Assembly (NCBI RefSeq): GCF_004115975.1
Contig: NZ_SDDZ01000021.1
Location: forward strand, 1 to 56,536
Length of the DNA stretch: 56,536 nucleotides
Source of the DNA: Gelidibacter gilvus
Lineage (GTDB): Bacteria > Bacteroidota > Bacteroidia > Flavobacteriales > Flavobacteriaceae
Direction: 5' to 3'
Shown: positions 25,260 to 35,018 of the stretch, one piece after another
Numbering within the stretch: the stretch's first letter is position 1
Layout: every line of letters starts with the position of its first letter
Made by a program: the position numbers and the translations under genes
The notes under the pieces: generated by a model
What the model was told of the DNA's origin: nothing
Seen by the model: only the letters and a program-made list of their open reading frames with translations
The model's database searches: none

Positions 25260-28200
25260 ATGAAACAACATGTTTTCATTTTCTTATCTCTACTCTGGTT
25301 ATCTTTTGGTTTTTCCCAGACCATCTACGATAAAGATGACTTAACAATTCTGGCAGATTCACTATCTAACACAGGTTTGTATAAACGCGCGATTTCCCTT
25401 AGAAAAGAGGCTATAAAAACTCAAAAAAAAGCATCAAAAGATTATCGAGTTTATTTAGACGCAAAATACCACCATACAAAATCCTGTGATTATGAATTTG
25501 ATAGTTACTCGTATTATGATCCAGATAAAAACATTACAAAGGAGGTACGTGAACGTTATTTAGATAGTGGGTTGCAATCAGCGATTAAGGCAAGAGATTT
25601 ATTGATAAAAATGGAAGTTCCAGACCGTATGTTTCAATCTCAAGTTCAGAGTAGAATCTATCATCAAACCGCCTATTTGGGGAATTGGAAACATGCATTG
25701 GAACAGGCGCAGTTAGGTTATGAATTCTTGAAAGACACGCTTACAAACAATGATAAAGTTGTTGTGGATTGGATTTATGACCTTGGATATATATACTCCA
25801 AGTTAGGTGATTATTCTAAATCGGTTGAAAATTTTCAAAGCTCCATAGATTTATATCTAAATGTTACTGGGGACAATAACTTTGATATCGGATTGTCCTA
25901 CAATAATCTCGCCATTGAATATAGTAAATTAGGCTTGAGGAAATTGGAGTTGGAATCGCTTCTTAAAGCTCAAAATATTTGGGAGAAACTTGATGAGGAA
26001 AGCGTTCAAAGATTTCTTTATACGTGTTATGGCAATTTATTCTATTGGTATTCCTATTACGGCGATTTTGATAAAGCTGAGGAATATATTTCAAAGAAAA
26101 ACAGGCTGAAAGCACTTTCAAATAATAGGAGTACAGACCTTTTATTTAGAAATAAAGAAGAGGTGTATAAAAACAAATTATCGGAATGGTATGATTTAAT
26201 GTTGCATTATTCTAGGAAAAAAGATACTATTCAGATGGTTTTTTATGTGGACACTATTTTAAAAGCCATTAATTCTGATAGGAAATTATTTGATTTTGAA
26301 ACCTATCAACTCAGTTCTACATTAAAGTTTTACGCGTCATTTATAGAAAATGAAAACCCGGAGGAAGCTCTACTAATGGTTGATAGAGCTATTGCAGTTC
26401 AACATAAGTATAAAGATATTTTTTATACTAAAGCTTTTGGTTTTCAGCTTTATAAAGCCGAATTGTTATTAAAGTCTAAAAAATATGCTGAGGCTAAAAT
26501 AGTGTTGGAAGATTTAAATGATCTTAGCGATATCCGAGAAATTTCCGACCGATTTAAACTTACCCTTTTAAATGCGAAAACGGCTCAAGGTTTTCATGAT
26601 AATAAAAACGCTAAAATTTATTTTGATGATGCCTTTTCAGTCTTAAAGGATTCTGAAAAATCGATTGAGGATGTAAAACTACAAGATTTGATACCGTTAG
26701 TTTCCTTTGAAACCATTGAAGGTTTCTTAGCCATGGGAGATTTTTACAAACAATTATATAAAGAAGAAAACAATAAAAATGATTTAAAAAAGGCAAGCCA
26801 TCGCTACTTTTTGGCTTCTGAAATTTACAATCAATTGTATTTGGGGCAGCGTTATAATGAGCGATTGTTTACGACCTATAATGACGTCAATGAACGTTTG
26901 ATGGACATCGGTTTTGAGCAATTAAATGATAAGAAGTTATTGTCACAAATAATCAACAGCATTGAAAATAATGGATCCAAATTGATTTGGTCGCGGTTCG
27001 TATTTAACAACCGACGTCAAGAATTTGCTGTTCCTGAACGTTTTATTGATCAAGAAGAAAATATAAAAGCACAGCTCAATTTCTATCAGAATGCCCTTGT
27101 GGATGCTGATGAGAATTCTGAAGAAAAAATTGCGCTTTGGAAAGACAAGGTTTTTGATTTAAAGAATGACCTGTCTAAACTACATGACTCCATAAAGCAT
27201 CAAAACAATACTTATTATCAGTTGAATGTCAAAGATTTTAATGTGATGTCGTTACAGAAATCACTCAAAGACGCTGAGGTAATTTTAAAATATGTCTTTA
27301 CTGATGATCATCTCTACGCTTTCTTAATCTCAAACAATAATATACAATTAGTATCTAAATCAGATAAAGGAAAAGTTTTAGAAACTTTAAAAATATGCCT
27401 GATGGATTTAAAACATAGAACAACAAATTATCAAGAGTCATTCAAAAGCTTAGAAACGATTTTGTTTGATCAAATCGATTTGAATGCTTTTAAAAAATTG
27501 ATTATTATTCCAGATGGTGCCTTAAATTATTTTCCGTTTGAAGCACTTATTCTAAATAAAAAAATGCCTGATATCAGCTATGCTTCGTCATTACTTCTTT
27601 ATCAAGAACAAAAGTCTGAATCTCCAGGTAATGAAGCACTTCATATAGGTGCCTTTTCAGTTTCAAACAACAGTCGCAAATTGCCAAGAACGTATGACGA
27701 AATCAACGCCATTCTTAAAGTTTTTAAGGGGAAGAGTTATCCAAATGCTTCAAAACAAGAGTTTCTTCAAAACTTGGATGGATTTAACGTACTACATTTA
27801 GCAATGCATTCCAATATTGATGAGTTACAGCCTGAGTTTTCATCTTTGAACTTTTATGGCGACAGTGATAATCGCTTGTTTATTTCTGAACTTTATAATG
27901 AAAGTTTAGACGCTGATATGGCAGTCCTGAGCGCTTGTGACACGGGTAGCGGGTTTTATGAAAATGGCGAGGGTGTTATCAGTTTGTCGCGAGCTTTCAG
28001 TTATGCTGGCGTGCCAAGTACGGTAATGAGCTTGTGGAAAGTGGATGATGAAGCCACAGCTAAAATTATGTCCTATTTTTATGAACATTTGAAAAAAGGA
28101 GAAACAAAGGATGAAGCGCTTAAAAATGCCAAATTGGATTATTTAAAACATACGGACGACGATTTATTAAGACATCCTTATTATTGGTCAGGATTTGTCA

Positions 28201-28319
28201 TAACCGGTAATACGGATGCCCTTGTTGAAAAAAAAAGCTATTGGATTTATCTCTCCATTATACCTTTTGTAATGCTCGGGTTTTTTAGAAAAAAGTTATT
28301 CCAATTTTTTAAGAAGTAA
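25260..28319 (+). CDS. Exported TPR-CHAT domain protein
   Basis: 1019 aa from ATG 25260, which opens the signal peptide MKQHVFIFLSLLWLSFGFSQ; the frame extends 12 bases upstream to a TTG, considered not used. TPR repeats fill residues of about 30-480, then a helical linker, then a CHAT protease-like domain (about 690-985) with the His motif LHLAMH (H846/H850) and Cys893 in LSACDTG. A C-terminal membrane helix (YWIYLSIIPFVMLGFF) and basic tail anchor it. CHAT domains are caspase-like peptidases; here the domain would face the periplasm. It is convergent with, and overlaps by 24 bases, the TPR membrane protein of a sigma-factor operon, suggesting one functional unit. Confidence 0.9.
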   Translation: MKQHVFIFLSLLWLSFGFSQTIYDKDDLTILADSLSNTGLYKRAISLRKEAIKTQKKASKDYRVYLDAKYHHTKSCDYEFDSYSYYDPDKNITKEVRERYLDSGLQSAIKARDLLIKMEVPDRMFQSQVQSRIYHQTAYLGNWKHALEQAQLGYEFLKDTLTNNDKVVVDWIYDLGYIYSKLGDYSKSVENFQSSIDLYLNVTGDNNFDIGLSYNNLAIEYSKLGLRKLELESLLKAQNIWEKLDEESVQRFLYTCYGNLFYWYSYYGDFDKAEEYISKKNRLKALSNNRSTDLLFRNKEEVYKNKLSEWYDLMLHYSRKKDTIQMVFYVDTILKAINSDRKLFDFETYQLSSTLKFYASFIENENPEEALLMVDRAIAVQHKYKDIFYTKAFGFQLYKAELLLKSKKYAEAKIVLEDLNDLSDIREISDRFKLTLLNAKTAQGFHDNKNAKIYFDDAFSVLKDSEKSIEDVKLQDLIPLVSFETIEGFLAMGDFYKQLYKEENNKNDLKKASHRYFLASEIYNQLYLGQRYNERLFTTYNDVNERLMDIGFEQLNDKKLLSQIINSIENNGSKLIWSRFVFNNRRQEFAVPERFIDQEENIKAQLNFYQNALVDADENSEEKIALWKDKVFDLKNDLSKLHDSIKHQNNTYYQLNVKDFNVMSLQKSLKDAEVILKYVFTDDHLYAFLISNNNIQLVSKSDKGKVLETLKICLMDLKHRTTNYQESFKSLETILFDQIDLNAFKKLIIIPDGALNYFPFEALILNKKMPDISYASSLLLYQEQKSESPGNEALHIGAFSVSNNSRKLPRTYDEINAILKVFKGKSYPNASKQEFLQNLDGFNVLHLAMHSNIDELQPEFSSLNFYGDSDNRLFISELYNESLDADMAVLSACDTGSGFYENGEGVISLSRAFSYAGVPSTVMSLWKVDDEATAKIMSYFYEHLKKGETKDEALKNAKLDYLKHTDDDLLRHPYYWSGFVITGNTDALVEKKSYWIYLSIIPFVMLGFFRKKLFQFFKK

Positions 28320-29027
28320 CTGTGCTTCTTTTTTCTTAAAGGATTCTCCGGAATCTATATATATCTTCAGTTCCTGATTGGCTTTATCCAATTCTTCCAT
28401 TTTAATATAAGCCAAAGCTAAGTACCAATGTGTTCGATGCCTTAAAGCATCAGTATAAAACAGATGCTTCTTGAAAACCGCAATGGCATCTTCTGTTTTA
28501 TCTAATGCTAAAAGTGCGTTGCCTTCATAAAACAATAATTCTGAATTCTTTGTATTCTCAAAAGCATTTTCAAAAAGCGGAATGGCCTCATTATATTCGG
28601 CTGCGCTATAAGCAATGAAAGCATTGTTTAGAAGTTCGTCATTACTTTCTGAACGTACAATAGGTGCGCTGACATTTTTTGAAGGTTCAAAATACGTATT
28701 GAACAATTGCTCAGTATTGAGATCCTTGTTTAATAAAAATGTGATGCCTAATGTAATAAGTAATAGTGCTGCCACAGCAATCATGGGTTTTAAACGCCTG
28801 GGAGATTTTGATTTTTGATTATCCTTAAATTCAGACTCGTAGGATCCCAATTGGCTTTTAAATTGCGCATCATCTTCCGCCTCTGAGACGTATTGTATGT
28901 TTTTTAGAAAATCTACTTCAGCCTTGAAATCTTGGTCGGTTTTATACTGGTTTTTAAATTCTACAAGTTCGACTTCTGATAGTTGTTTAGAAAAATATTT
29001 TTCTATTAGTGTTTCGTTAATTGTCAT
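28296..29027 (-). CDS. Single-pass TPR membrane protein, probable anti-sigma-like regulator
   Basis: 243 aa. A cytoplasmic N-terminus of about 80 residues (ETLIEKYFSKQLSEVELVEF), one membrane helix (about 82-101, MIAVAALLLITLGITFLL), and an exported part with TPR units (NNAFIAYSAAEYNEAIPLFE, SELLFYEGNALLALDKTEDA). It overlaps the sigma-factor gene by 4 bases, the usual place for an anti-sigma factor. No ZAS zinc motif (HxxxCxxC) is present, so the anti-sigma role is inferred from topology and position. The periplasmic TPR could contact the TPR-CHAT protein encoded opposite. Confidence 0.75.
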   Translation of the reverse strand: MTINETLIEKYFSKQLSEVELVEFKNQYKTDQDFKAEVDFLKNIQYVSEAEDDAQFKSQLGSYESEFKDNQKSKSPRRLKPMIAVAALLLITLGITFLLNKDLNTEQLFNTYFEPSKNVSAPIVRSESNDELLNNAFIAYSAAEYNEAIPLFENAFENTKNSELLFYEGNALLALDKTEDAIAVFKKHLFYTDALRHRTHWYLALAYIKMEELDKANQELKIYIDSGESFKKKEAQLLLKKLE

Positions 29028-29575
29028 CTTGGGGATGTTTTGATGAGGTCTTTTAGTGTTTTCAGGCAGCGCGACTTATGACTTCGCACTACGGCTTCAC
29101 TTTCGTAACCATATTGTTTTGCTATTTCTTCGTTAGTTAGTCCTCTATAAAAGCTTAATGTTAACATCTGCTGGCAACTTTTTCCTAACCGATTGAAATG
29201 ATGCTGTAATAATCTCTGCTCTTCGGTTAATTCCTTTTCATCCTCAACCTGTATGACATCATATTCAGAATCGGCATTATGGAGCTTCGGATTGTATGAG
29301 CTTTTGGTGGCGTAATCTTTGAGTTTGTTATAAATTAAATGTTTTCCAATGCCAAATAGATACGTTTTAAAACTGCTGTTAACACTATGTAGTTTACCTG
29401 AAATTGCATGTTTTCTGATGGCAATAAATGCCTCTTGGTAGATATCGGCACAATCCGTTTTATCAATATTGTATTTTCTTGAAAACGCAAAAAACTCATC
29501 ACGATAGCGTCCATAAAGCTCTTTAGTACGTGAGTTGTCATCACATTTTAGTGCATCTATATGTTGGTTTTCCAT
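29024..29575 (-). CDS. ECF-type RNA polymerase sigma factor
   Basis: 183 aa. Region 2 (ELYGRYRDEFFAFSRKY...CADIYQEAFIAIRKHA) and region 4 (LTLSFYRGLTNEEIAKQYGYESEAVVRSHKSRCLKTL) are both clear. It is co-transcribed with the TPR membrane protein (4-base overlap). Its upstream region (29576-29650) and N-terminal codons are partly repeated at 34052-34160, in front of another gene. Targets are unknown; an autoregulated promoter is likely by analogy. Confidence 0.92.
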   Translation of the reverse strand: MENQHIDALKCDDNSRTKELYGRYRDEFFAFSRKYNIDKTDCADIYQEAFIAIRKHAISGKLHSVNSSFKTYLFGIGKHLIYNKLKDYATKSSYNPKLHNADSEYDVIQVEDEKELTEEQRLLQHHFNRLGKSCQQMLTLSFYRGLTNEEIAKQYGYESEAVVRSHKSRCLKTLKDLIKTSPR

Positions 29576-29650
29576 ATGAATTTGGAGTTTTTTCAGGAAA
29601 ATGTTAACAATGTGATTTTTTCTTACATTAAAGATAAATTAATCTTATTA
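29538..29650. repeat. Promoter-region repeat, copy A (start of the sigma gene and upstream)
   Basis: It matches 34052-34160. Shared blocks are TCATCACATTTTAG..CATC plus TATATGT (sigma codons 5-13 read in reverse) and GAAAATGTTAACAATGTGAT followed by TTTTTCT, then ACA.TAAA.ATAAAT. After this copy, a truncated reading frame (MKNLKC..., ATG 29659) stands where copy B has a full gene. Confidence 0.8.
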
Positions 29651-29911
29651 AAATCAAAATGAAAAACTTAAAATGTCAGGTGCCCAGGTACTTATGACAT
29701 TCGTTTTTCGTCGTCTTTTGAAACAACATACCAATGACAATGCTTATAAAAAATAAAAAGGTGGGTTGAACAAAAACCTAAAAATGTTTGACACAAAACC
29801 GTTTTATGGTAGAATAGATAAACCGATTTTTAATTGGTCGCCGATACTTATAAATCACGTATTTAATAAAAAATTAATGACGTCGGCTGGTTCGCTAAGT
29901 TGCTTAAATTA
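29651..29911. other. Intergenic region upstream of the hybrid regulator
   Basis: Contains the stub MKNLKCQVPRYL-stop (29659-29697), a chance-looking TTGACA-N16-TAGAAT pair (29788-29815), and the beginning of a run of TTGCTTAAA repeats (from about 29900). No gene was recognised. Confidence 0.5.
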
Positions 29912-29931
29912 AATTGCTTAAATTTAAGTTG
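29912..29931 (+). promoter_or_regulatory. Leader element shared with the CHAT gene
   Basis: AATTGCTTAAATTTAAGTTG is identical to 25226-25245 and ends 13 bases before the ATG at 29945. Here it lies in a threefold TTGCTTAAA repeat (about 29900-29937). Confidence 0.55.
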
Positions 29932-29944
29932 CTTAAACCACTTT

Positions 29945-32900
29945 ATGAAAAAGGCCTGTTTTCTCCTTAGCGCTTTATTTGTAATTAAGTCTTTCGGTCA
30001 ATCGCAAGTGTCCTTTAGACAGTTATCGGTAAACGACGGACTTTCACAAAATAGTGTTGTTTCCGTTACTCAAGATAGTATTGGATATCTTTGGCTGGCG
30101 ACACAAGATGGTCTTAATAAGTTTGACGGCAATAAATTTCAAAAATACAATTCGCTTTTTGTAGATGTAACCAAGCCCACTTACAGTCATTTAGGAAAGG
30201 TTTATACCGATCGTGAAGGGAATATCATTACCATTCCTATTTCTAGAAAACCTCAGATTTATAATAAAGGAGAAGACAACTTCAGCCCCTTTTCAAATCT
30301 AGAAGATGTCAGTACAGTGTTTCAGGATAGCAAAAATAATTACTGGTTTGGTACTTATTCTTCTGGGCTGTTTAAAATGGATGGCTTTACTCAAAAGCTA
30401 GCACACATTATACCTTCAGAAAAAATAGGCTGTATCTATTCCATTTCGGAAGATAAAATCGGAAATGTTTGGCTTGCTAGTCAAGGTAAAATCGTGAGTG
30501 TGAATATCGAAAACAACAGGTTTGCACCTCTTTTTCCTGATGATAACTTCAAATCTGTTACAAATTACAGTTCCATCTTATTTGATGCTTTAGGGAATAT
30601 GTGGCTTGGGTCTTACGGAAATGGATTGTGGATCAAGGCATCTAAATCTTCACTTTTCAAAAGAGTTCCTGCCTTAGTTGAAGAAAAAAATGAGCTGCCC
30701 AAAAATTTGAATATTTTATCCATGCATATCGATAAAAAAAATCGATTATGGGTTGGCACATTTGGCAACGGGCTTTATAAAATGAATCTAAATACTTATA
30801 AAACAGATCATTTTGAGGTTAAAAAACACAATCCACGCGCTTTGCACCATAATGATATACTTAGCATTTTTGAAGATTACACAGGTACTATATGGTTTGG
30901 AACAGATGGTGCTGGTATCAGTTTCTATGATGAATATCTGGAGAAATTCAACGTTATTAATAACGCTCAAATACCTGAGGAAGTCAGTATAGATTTAGTG
31001 AGAGCCATACAAGTAGCTAGTAATGGAGACGTTTGGATTGGCACCAGTGGGAAAGGCCTGTCAAGATATACACCTAAAACGAACCAATGGAAAACCTATT
31101 CTGAAAATGAAGGCGGTTTAAACTCCAATAGAGTGGTTAGTTTATTTATGGATGAAGATGATGATTTATGGATAGGTACTCAAGGCGATGGTTTAAATAT
31201 TATGCAAACCGATGGAAAAACAAAAGTTTATAACAAAAACACACCAATTGCATTACCTACTGAAACCATTTGGGATATTTTTAAAGATGCTTCCAATAAT
31301 ACTTGGTTGGCCACAAGAGACCACGGAATGCTGTTGTTTGATAAAGTTAAAGGCGTTCTAGGTACTTATGATAAATCGCACGGATTGCCAAGCAATAACA
31401 TAAGAGTTATACTGCAAGGTCCCCATCAAACCCTTTGGGTTGGCACAGAAGAAAATGGTGTCTTTTTGTTCGATACTACAACCAAAACCTTAATCGATTT
31501 TCAGAAGGACTTTAAGATAAAAGATGCTCATTATCTGAACAAAATAAAATCGCTTTATTACGATAATAGCGGGTTTTTATGGGTTGGCACCAATGGTCAT
31601 GGGCTGAGTGTGTTCAATTTAAATGATAAAACATTTTACAATTACACCACAGATGATGGACTGCCAAATAATGTTATTTATGCTGTTTTGCCCGATATAA
31701 AAAACAATTTGTGGCTAAGTTCAAACAGAGGCATCACAATGCTCACACCTCCAGTAGATTTTAAAAACACACCAGTTATTGTTAATTATGATAATTATGA
31801 TGGTTTGGCTACCGAATTTAATACGGGAGCTCATTTTAAAACTGATAATGATACTTTTTATTTTGGTGGTTTAGAAGGCTATTATTGGTTTAATCCAGCG
31901 GAAATCCAAAAAAATGAAGTGCTACCGAAAACAGTGATTACCGATTTTCAAGTTTTTCAACAAAGTTTTCCGTTGGTCAGTAATACTGAGTTGACCTATA
32001 AACAAAACACGGTATCATTTACATTCTCAAGTTTGCAGTTTTCGCTTCCCAAGAAGAATGAATACAGATATAAATTAGAAAATCACGACAATCATTGGAT
32101 AGAATCGAAAAATTTGAACTCAGTCAGATATACGAATTTACCTCATGGGTCTTACAATTTTTTAGTAAAATCCAGTAACTATGATGGTGTTTGGAATGAA
32201 AAATCAGATAGTTTTTCGTTTACCATTTTAAAGCCATGGTATTTAACTAATTGGATGTTTTTTGTTTATAGCTTGTTTGCCTTAATTCTTGCTGCCTTAA
32301 CCTATTACTATTTTAAATGGAGATGGAAGATGACCTTCAACCTAAAGCAAGAAAAGCAAGAGTCGGAAAGATTGAAACGCCTAGGAGAATATAAAACAAA
32401 AATATATACCAATTTAGCTCATGAATTTAGAACCCCATTAACGCTTATTTCTGGCCCTATTAAAAAGCAATTGTTAACGAGCGATTTGAAATCAGATTCA
32501 AAAAATGATTTGCAATTAGCAGAGCGCAACATTGACCAGTTGTTGAGTTTGGTGAATCAGTTGTTGGAGTTGTCAAAACTGGAATCGGGTAGAATGGCGT
32601 TGAAAGTTAAACAGAACGATTTGGGCCTGTATTTAAAAGTGCTTACTGAATCGTTTCAGTTTTTAGCCGAACAAAATGAGCTAGAGTTAACAGCGACAAT
32701 TCCAGATATTGGAGACGCATGGTTTGATGCGGATAGTATTGAAAGGATTGTGAATAATCTGTTTTCCAATGCCGTAAAATACACTTCCAAAGGCGGTTCT
32801 ATTGACTTTCATGTAGAGAAAACCGATGACAAAAGACTGCGAATGACTTTCGTAAACGATATTGATGTTATAGTAGAAAAAGACATATATAAAATATTTA

Positions 32901-33901
32901 ATCGATTTTATCAAATAAATGAGGACTCGGAAGGTTCGGGCATCGGACTTTCCTTGGTTAAAGAGTTGACGACCTTGTGTCATGGAACCATTGAAGCTTC
33001 GTATGTAGAGGCTACAAAAATGAAGTTTGTTATCAATTTGCCCATTACAAAAAATGCCTTTTTAGAAAATGAAATAGATACTTCTGCAGTTTTTCAAAGT
33101 GATGACTCTCAAATTGAAATAGCAAAAAGTAATGTTACTGAAAACACTGCCAAATCGATCGCTTTGGTTGTTGATGATAATCAAGACATTAGAGAGTTCG
33201 TTAAATCGTTGTTGATCGACAATTTTAAAATCGTTGAGGCCAAAAACGGAAGGGAAGGTGTTGAGAAGGCGTTTAAAATCATTCCAGATATTATTATCTC
33301 TGATGTGGTTATGCCCTTAATGACGGGTATCGAACTTTGTGAAATTTTAAAAAGTGATGATAAAACCTCACACATTCCTATCATTATACTCACCGGGAAA
33401 ACAGATGATATAACAGAAATAGCGGGATTAAAAACGGGTGCAGATGATTATATTAAGAAACCATTTAACCCAAAAACGCTCCAAATAAGAGTTAATAATA
33501 TTATTCAAAACAGAAATAAAATACATCAACGTTTCAAACAGGATAATCTTTTTAGTCCAAAAGAAATTGCTGCGACCTCAGCAGATGAAGTGTTTTTGGG
33601 GAAAGTCCAAATAATATTAGACCAACACTTAACAAATCCAGAATTTACTTCCGAAGTTTTCAGCAAACATGTTGGCATGAGCAGAATGCAATTACACAGA
33701 AAAATGTTGGCATATACGGGACTTTCTACGTCACATTTTATTAGGTCTCAACGTTTAAAACAAGCCACCTCTGTTTTAAAATCTTCACAATATACTATTA
33801 ATGAAGTCGCCTATATGGTAGGCTTCAGTACCCCATCTTACTTTATAAAATGTTTTAAGGAAATGTATGGTCTAACGCCGTTAGAGTATCTTAACAAGTA
33901 G
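29945..33901 (+). CDS. Hybrid two-component system sensor-regulator (HTCS)
   Basis: 1318 aa from ATG 29945, which opens the signal peptide; the frame runs 45 bases further upstream through repeat sequence. In order: a periplasmic two-component propeller made of repeated (L/I)W(I/V)GT..GNGL motifs (about 25-650), a Y_Y_Y domain (about 690-765), one membrane helix (about 770-795), HisKA with His826 in LAHEFRTPL, HATPase, a receiver with Asp1120 in ISDVVMPL, and an AraC-type HTH ending GFSTPSYFIKCFKEMYGLTP. HTCSs usually sense glycan fragments and control polysaccharide-use loci, but no SusC/SusD or glycosidase gene is present here. It lies between two copies of the sigma-gene promoter repeat. 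Confidence 0.95.
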   Translation: MKKACFLLSALFVIKSFGQSQVSFRQLSVNDGLSQNSVVSVTQDSIGYLWLATQDGLNKFDGNKFQKYNSLFVDVTKPTYSHLGKVYTDREGNIITIPISRKPQIYNKGEDNFSPFSNLEDVSTVFQDSKNNYWFGTYSSGLFKMDGFTQKLAHIIPSEKIGCIYSISEDKIGNVWLASQGKIVSVNIENNRFAPLFPDDNFKSVTNYSSILFDALGNMWLGSYGNGLWIKASKSSLFKRVPALVEEKNELPKNLNILSMHIDKKNRLWVGTFGNGLYKMNLNTYKTDHFEVKKHNPRALHHNDILSIFEDYTGTIWFGTDGAGISFYDEYLEKFNVINNAQIPEEVSIDLVRAIQVASNGDVWIGTSGKGLSRYTPKTNQWKTYSENEGGLNSNRVVSLFMDEDDDLWIGTQGDGLNIMQTDGKTKVYNKNTPIALPTETIWDIFKDASNNTWLATRDHGMLLFDKVKGVLGTYDKSHGLPSNNIRVILQGPHQTLWVGTEENGVFLFDTTTKTLIDFQKDFKIKDAHYLNKIKSLYYDNSGFLWVGTNGHGLSVFNLNDKTFYNYTTDDGLPNNVIYAVLPDIKNNLWLSSNRGITMLTPPVDFKNTPVIVNYDNYDGLATEFNTGAHFKTDNDTFYFGGLEGYYWFNPAEIQKNEVLPKTVITDFQVFQQSFPLVSNTELTYKQNTVSFTFSSLQFSLPKKNEYRYKLENHDNHWIESKNLNSVRYTNLPHGSYNFLVKSSNYDGVWNEKSDSFSFTILKPWYLTNWMFFVYSLFALILAALTYYYFKWRWKMTFNLKQEKQESERLKRLGEYKTKIYTNLAHEFRTPLTLISGPIKKQLLTSDLKSDSKNDLQLAERNIDQLLSLVNQLLELSKLESGRMALKVKQNDLGLYLKVLTESFQFLAEQNELELTATIPDIGDAWFDADSIERIVNNLFSNAVKYTSKGGSIDFHVEKTDDKRLRMTFVNDIDVIVEKDIYKIFNRFYQINEDSEGSGIGLSLVKELTTLCHGTIEASYVEATKMKFVINLPITKNAFLENEIDTSAVFQSDDSQIEIAKSNVTENTAKSIALVVDDNQDIREFVKSLLIDNFKIVEAKNGREGVEKAFKIIPDIIISDVVMPLMTGIELCEILKSDDKTSHIPIIILTGKTDDITEIAGLKTGADDYIKKPFNPKTLQIRVNNIIQNRNKIHQRFKQDNLFSPKEIAATSADEVFLGKVQIILDQHLTNPEFTSEVFSKHVGMSRMQLHRKMLAYTGLSTSHFIRSQRLKQATSVLKSSQYTINEVAYMVGFSTPSYFIKCFKEMYGLTPLEYLNK

Positions 33902-34051
33902 CATTTAACTTCACTTTTTCGTCTGATGTTACAATAGTTCTATATTATGTTACATAGCAGGCATCTTCTATTAAGCCTTTGATTTAGTTTTGATTAAGCT
34001 TTTAAATGTGGTCATTGAAAAATCCAAAAAATTATTTTAGTCGGGTTTCTA

Positions 34052-34160
34052 TCATCACATTTTAGCACATCTATATGTGGAAGCTCAAACAAAATAATTT
34101 TTTTATGAAAATGTTAACAATGTGATTTTTTCTAACACTAAATATAAATATCTAAATCAA
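34052..34160. repeat. Promoter-region repeat, copy B
   Basis: It matches 29538-29650, including a stub of the sigma gene N-terminal codons on the minus strand without the rest of that gene. It leads directly into the ATG of the exported protein gene at 34167. The segment between copies A and B is about 4.4 kb and holds only the HTCS gene. Confidence 0.8.
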
Positions 34161-34166
34161 ATCAAG

Positions 34167-34982
34167 ATGAAAAACCGAACCTATCAAATTGCAGTAGTAC
34201 TTATTTTTTCGCTGTTTATTATACCAGCATCCCACGCACAATTTCTCAAAAAACTGCAAAAAAGAGTCGAACAAAGAGTTGAAAATGCTGTTATTGAGAA
34301 AGCGGCCGATAAAGCAGCCGAGAAAGCAACCCAGTCAATGGACAAGATGTTTGATATCAGCCCATTTGGCGGTGGAAACAAAGAAAAAGCAGATTCGTCA
34401 TTAGTTCCGGAGAGTTATGATTTTACTTGGAGTTATTCTCTAAAGATGAGCACCAAAGATGGAGAAATCATCTTTCATTATTTTCTCAAACCAGGTGCAA
34501 CGTACTTCGGTTTTACATCGCCAATGATGGAAAATATTTTGACCGTGATGGATAATGAGCGTGAAATAATGGCGATGTTCATGAATTCTCAAGATGGCAA
34601 CAAAATTGGCATGGTCAATCAAATGCCAAATATTGATCTAGAGGAAGCCAATGAAACATCGGAAAATTTCAACTTTCAAACATTGCCAGATAAAACCATA
34701 AACGGGTTCGACTGCAAGGGTGTTAGGGCGGTCAATGATGGTTATGAAATGGAGATGTATTTTATTACAGACGCTGAGGTGAGTTTTGATGATATCTATA
34801 AAAACAGCAAGACCAAGATACCTGATGCGCTTAAGGATTACTTCAATCCTGATGATAAAGTTTTGATGATTTCCATGGATATAAAAAATCTTAAAAAACC
34901 AAAACAAAGTGCCACAATGGAATGTATTGGTTTAGAGGAAGTGCAAAAGATCGTTAACAAATCTGACTATAAATTTATGTAA
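34167..34982 (+). CDS. Exported DUF4412-like protein
   Basis: 271 aa from ATG 34167, which opens a signal peptide ending ASHAQ. An amphipathic Ala/Lys/Glu helix (about 30-65) is followed by a beta-rich domain (about 80-271) with FTWSYSLKM, NGFDCKGVRA and YFITDAE, resembling DUF4412. The function of that family is unknown. It is the first gene of a run of exported proteins on the plus strand and uses the promoter that, in copy A, lies upstream of the sigma gene. Confidence 0.7.
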   Translation: MKNRTYQIAVVLIFSLFIIPASHAQFLKKLQKRVEQRVENAVIEKAADKAAEKATQSMDKMFDISPFGGGNKEKADSSLVPESYDFTWSYSLKMSTKDGEIIFHYFLKPGATYFGFTSPMMENILTVMDNEREIMAMFMNSQDGNKIGMVNQMPNIDLEEANETSENFNFQTLPDKTINGFDCKGVRAVNDGYEMEMYFITDAEVSFDDIYKNSKTKIPDALKDYFNPDDKVLMISMDIKNLKKPKQSATMECIGLEEVQKIVNKSDYKFM

Positions 34983-35018
34983 GCTAAAAACATATTACTA
35001 ACCTAAACTGATGAAATT

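Noticed and set aside
29788-29815. E. coli-like TTGACA-N16-TAGAAT promoter
   Set aside because: Bacteroidota use a different consensus, and a single match in AT-rich DNA is expected by chance.
29945-33901. Polysaccharide utilisation locus
   Set aside because: A hybrid two-component regulator is present, but no SusC/SusD pair or glycoside hydrolase lies nearby.
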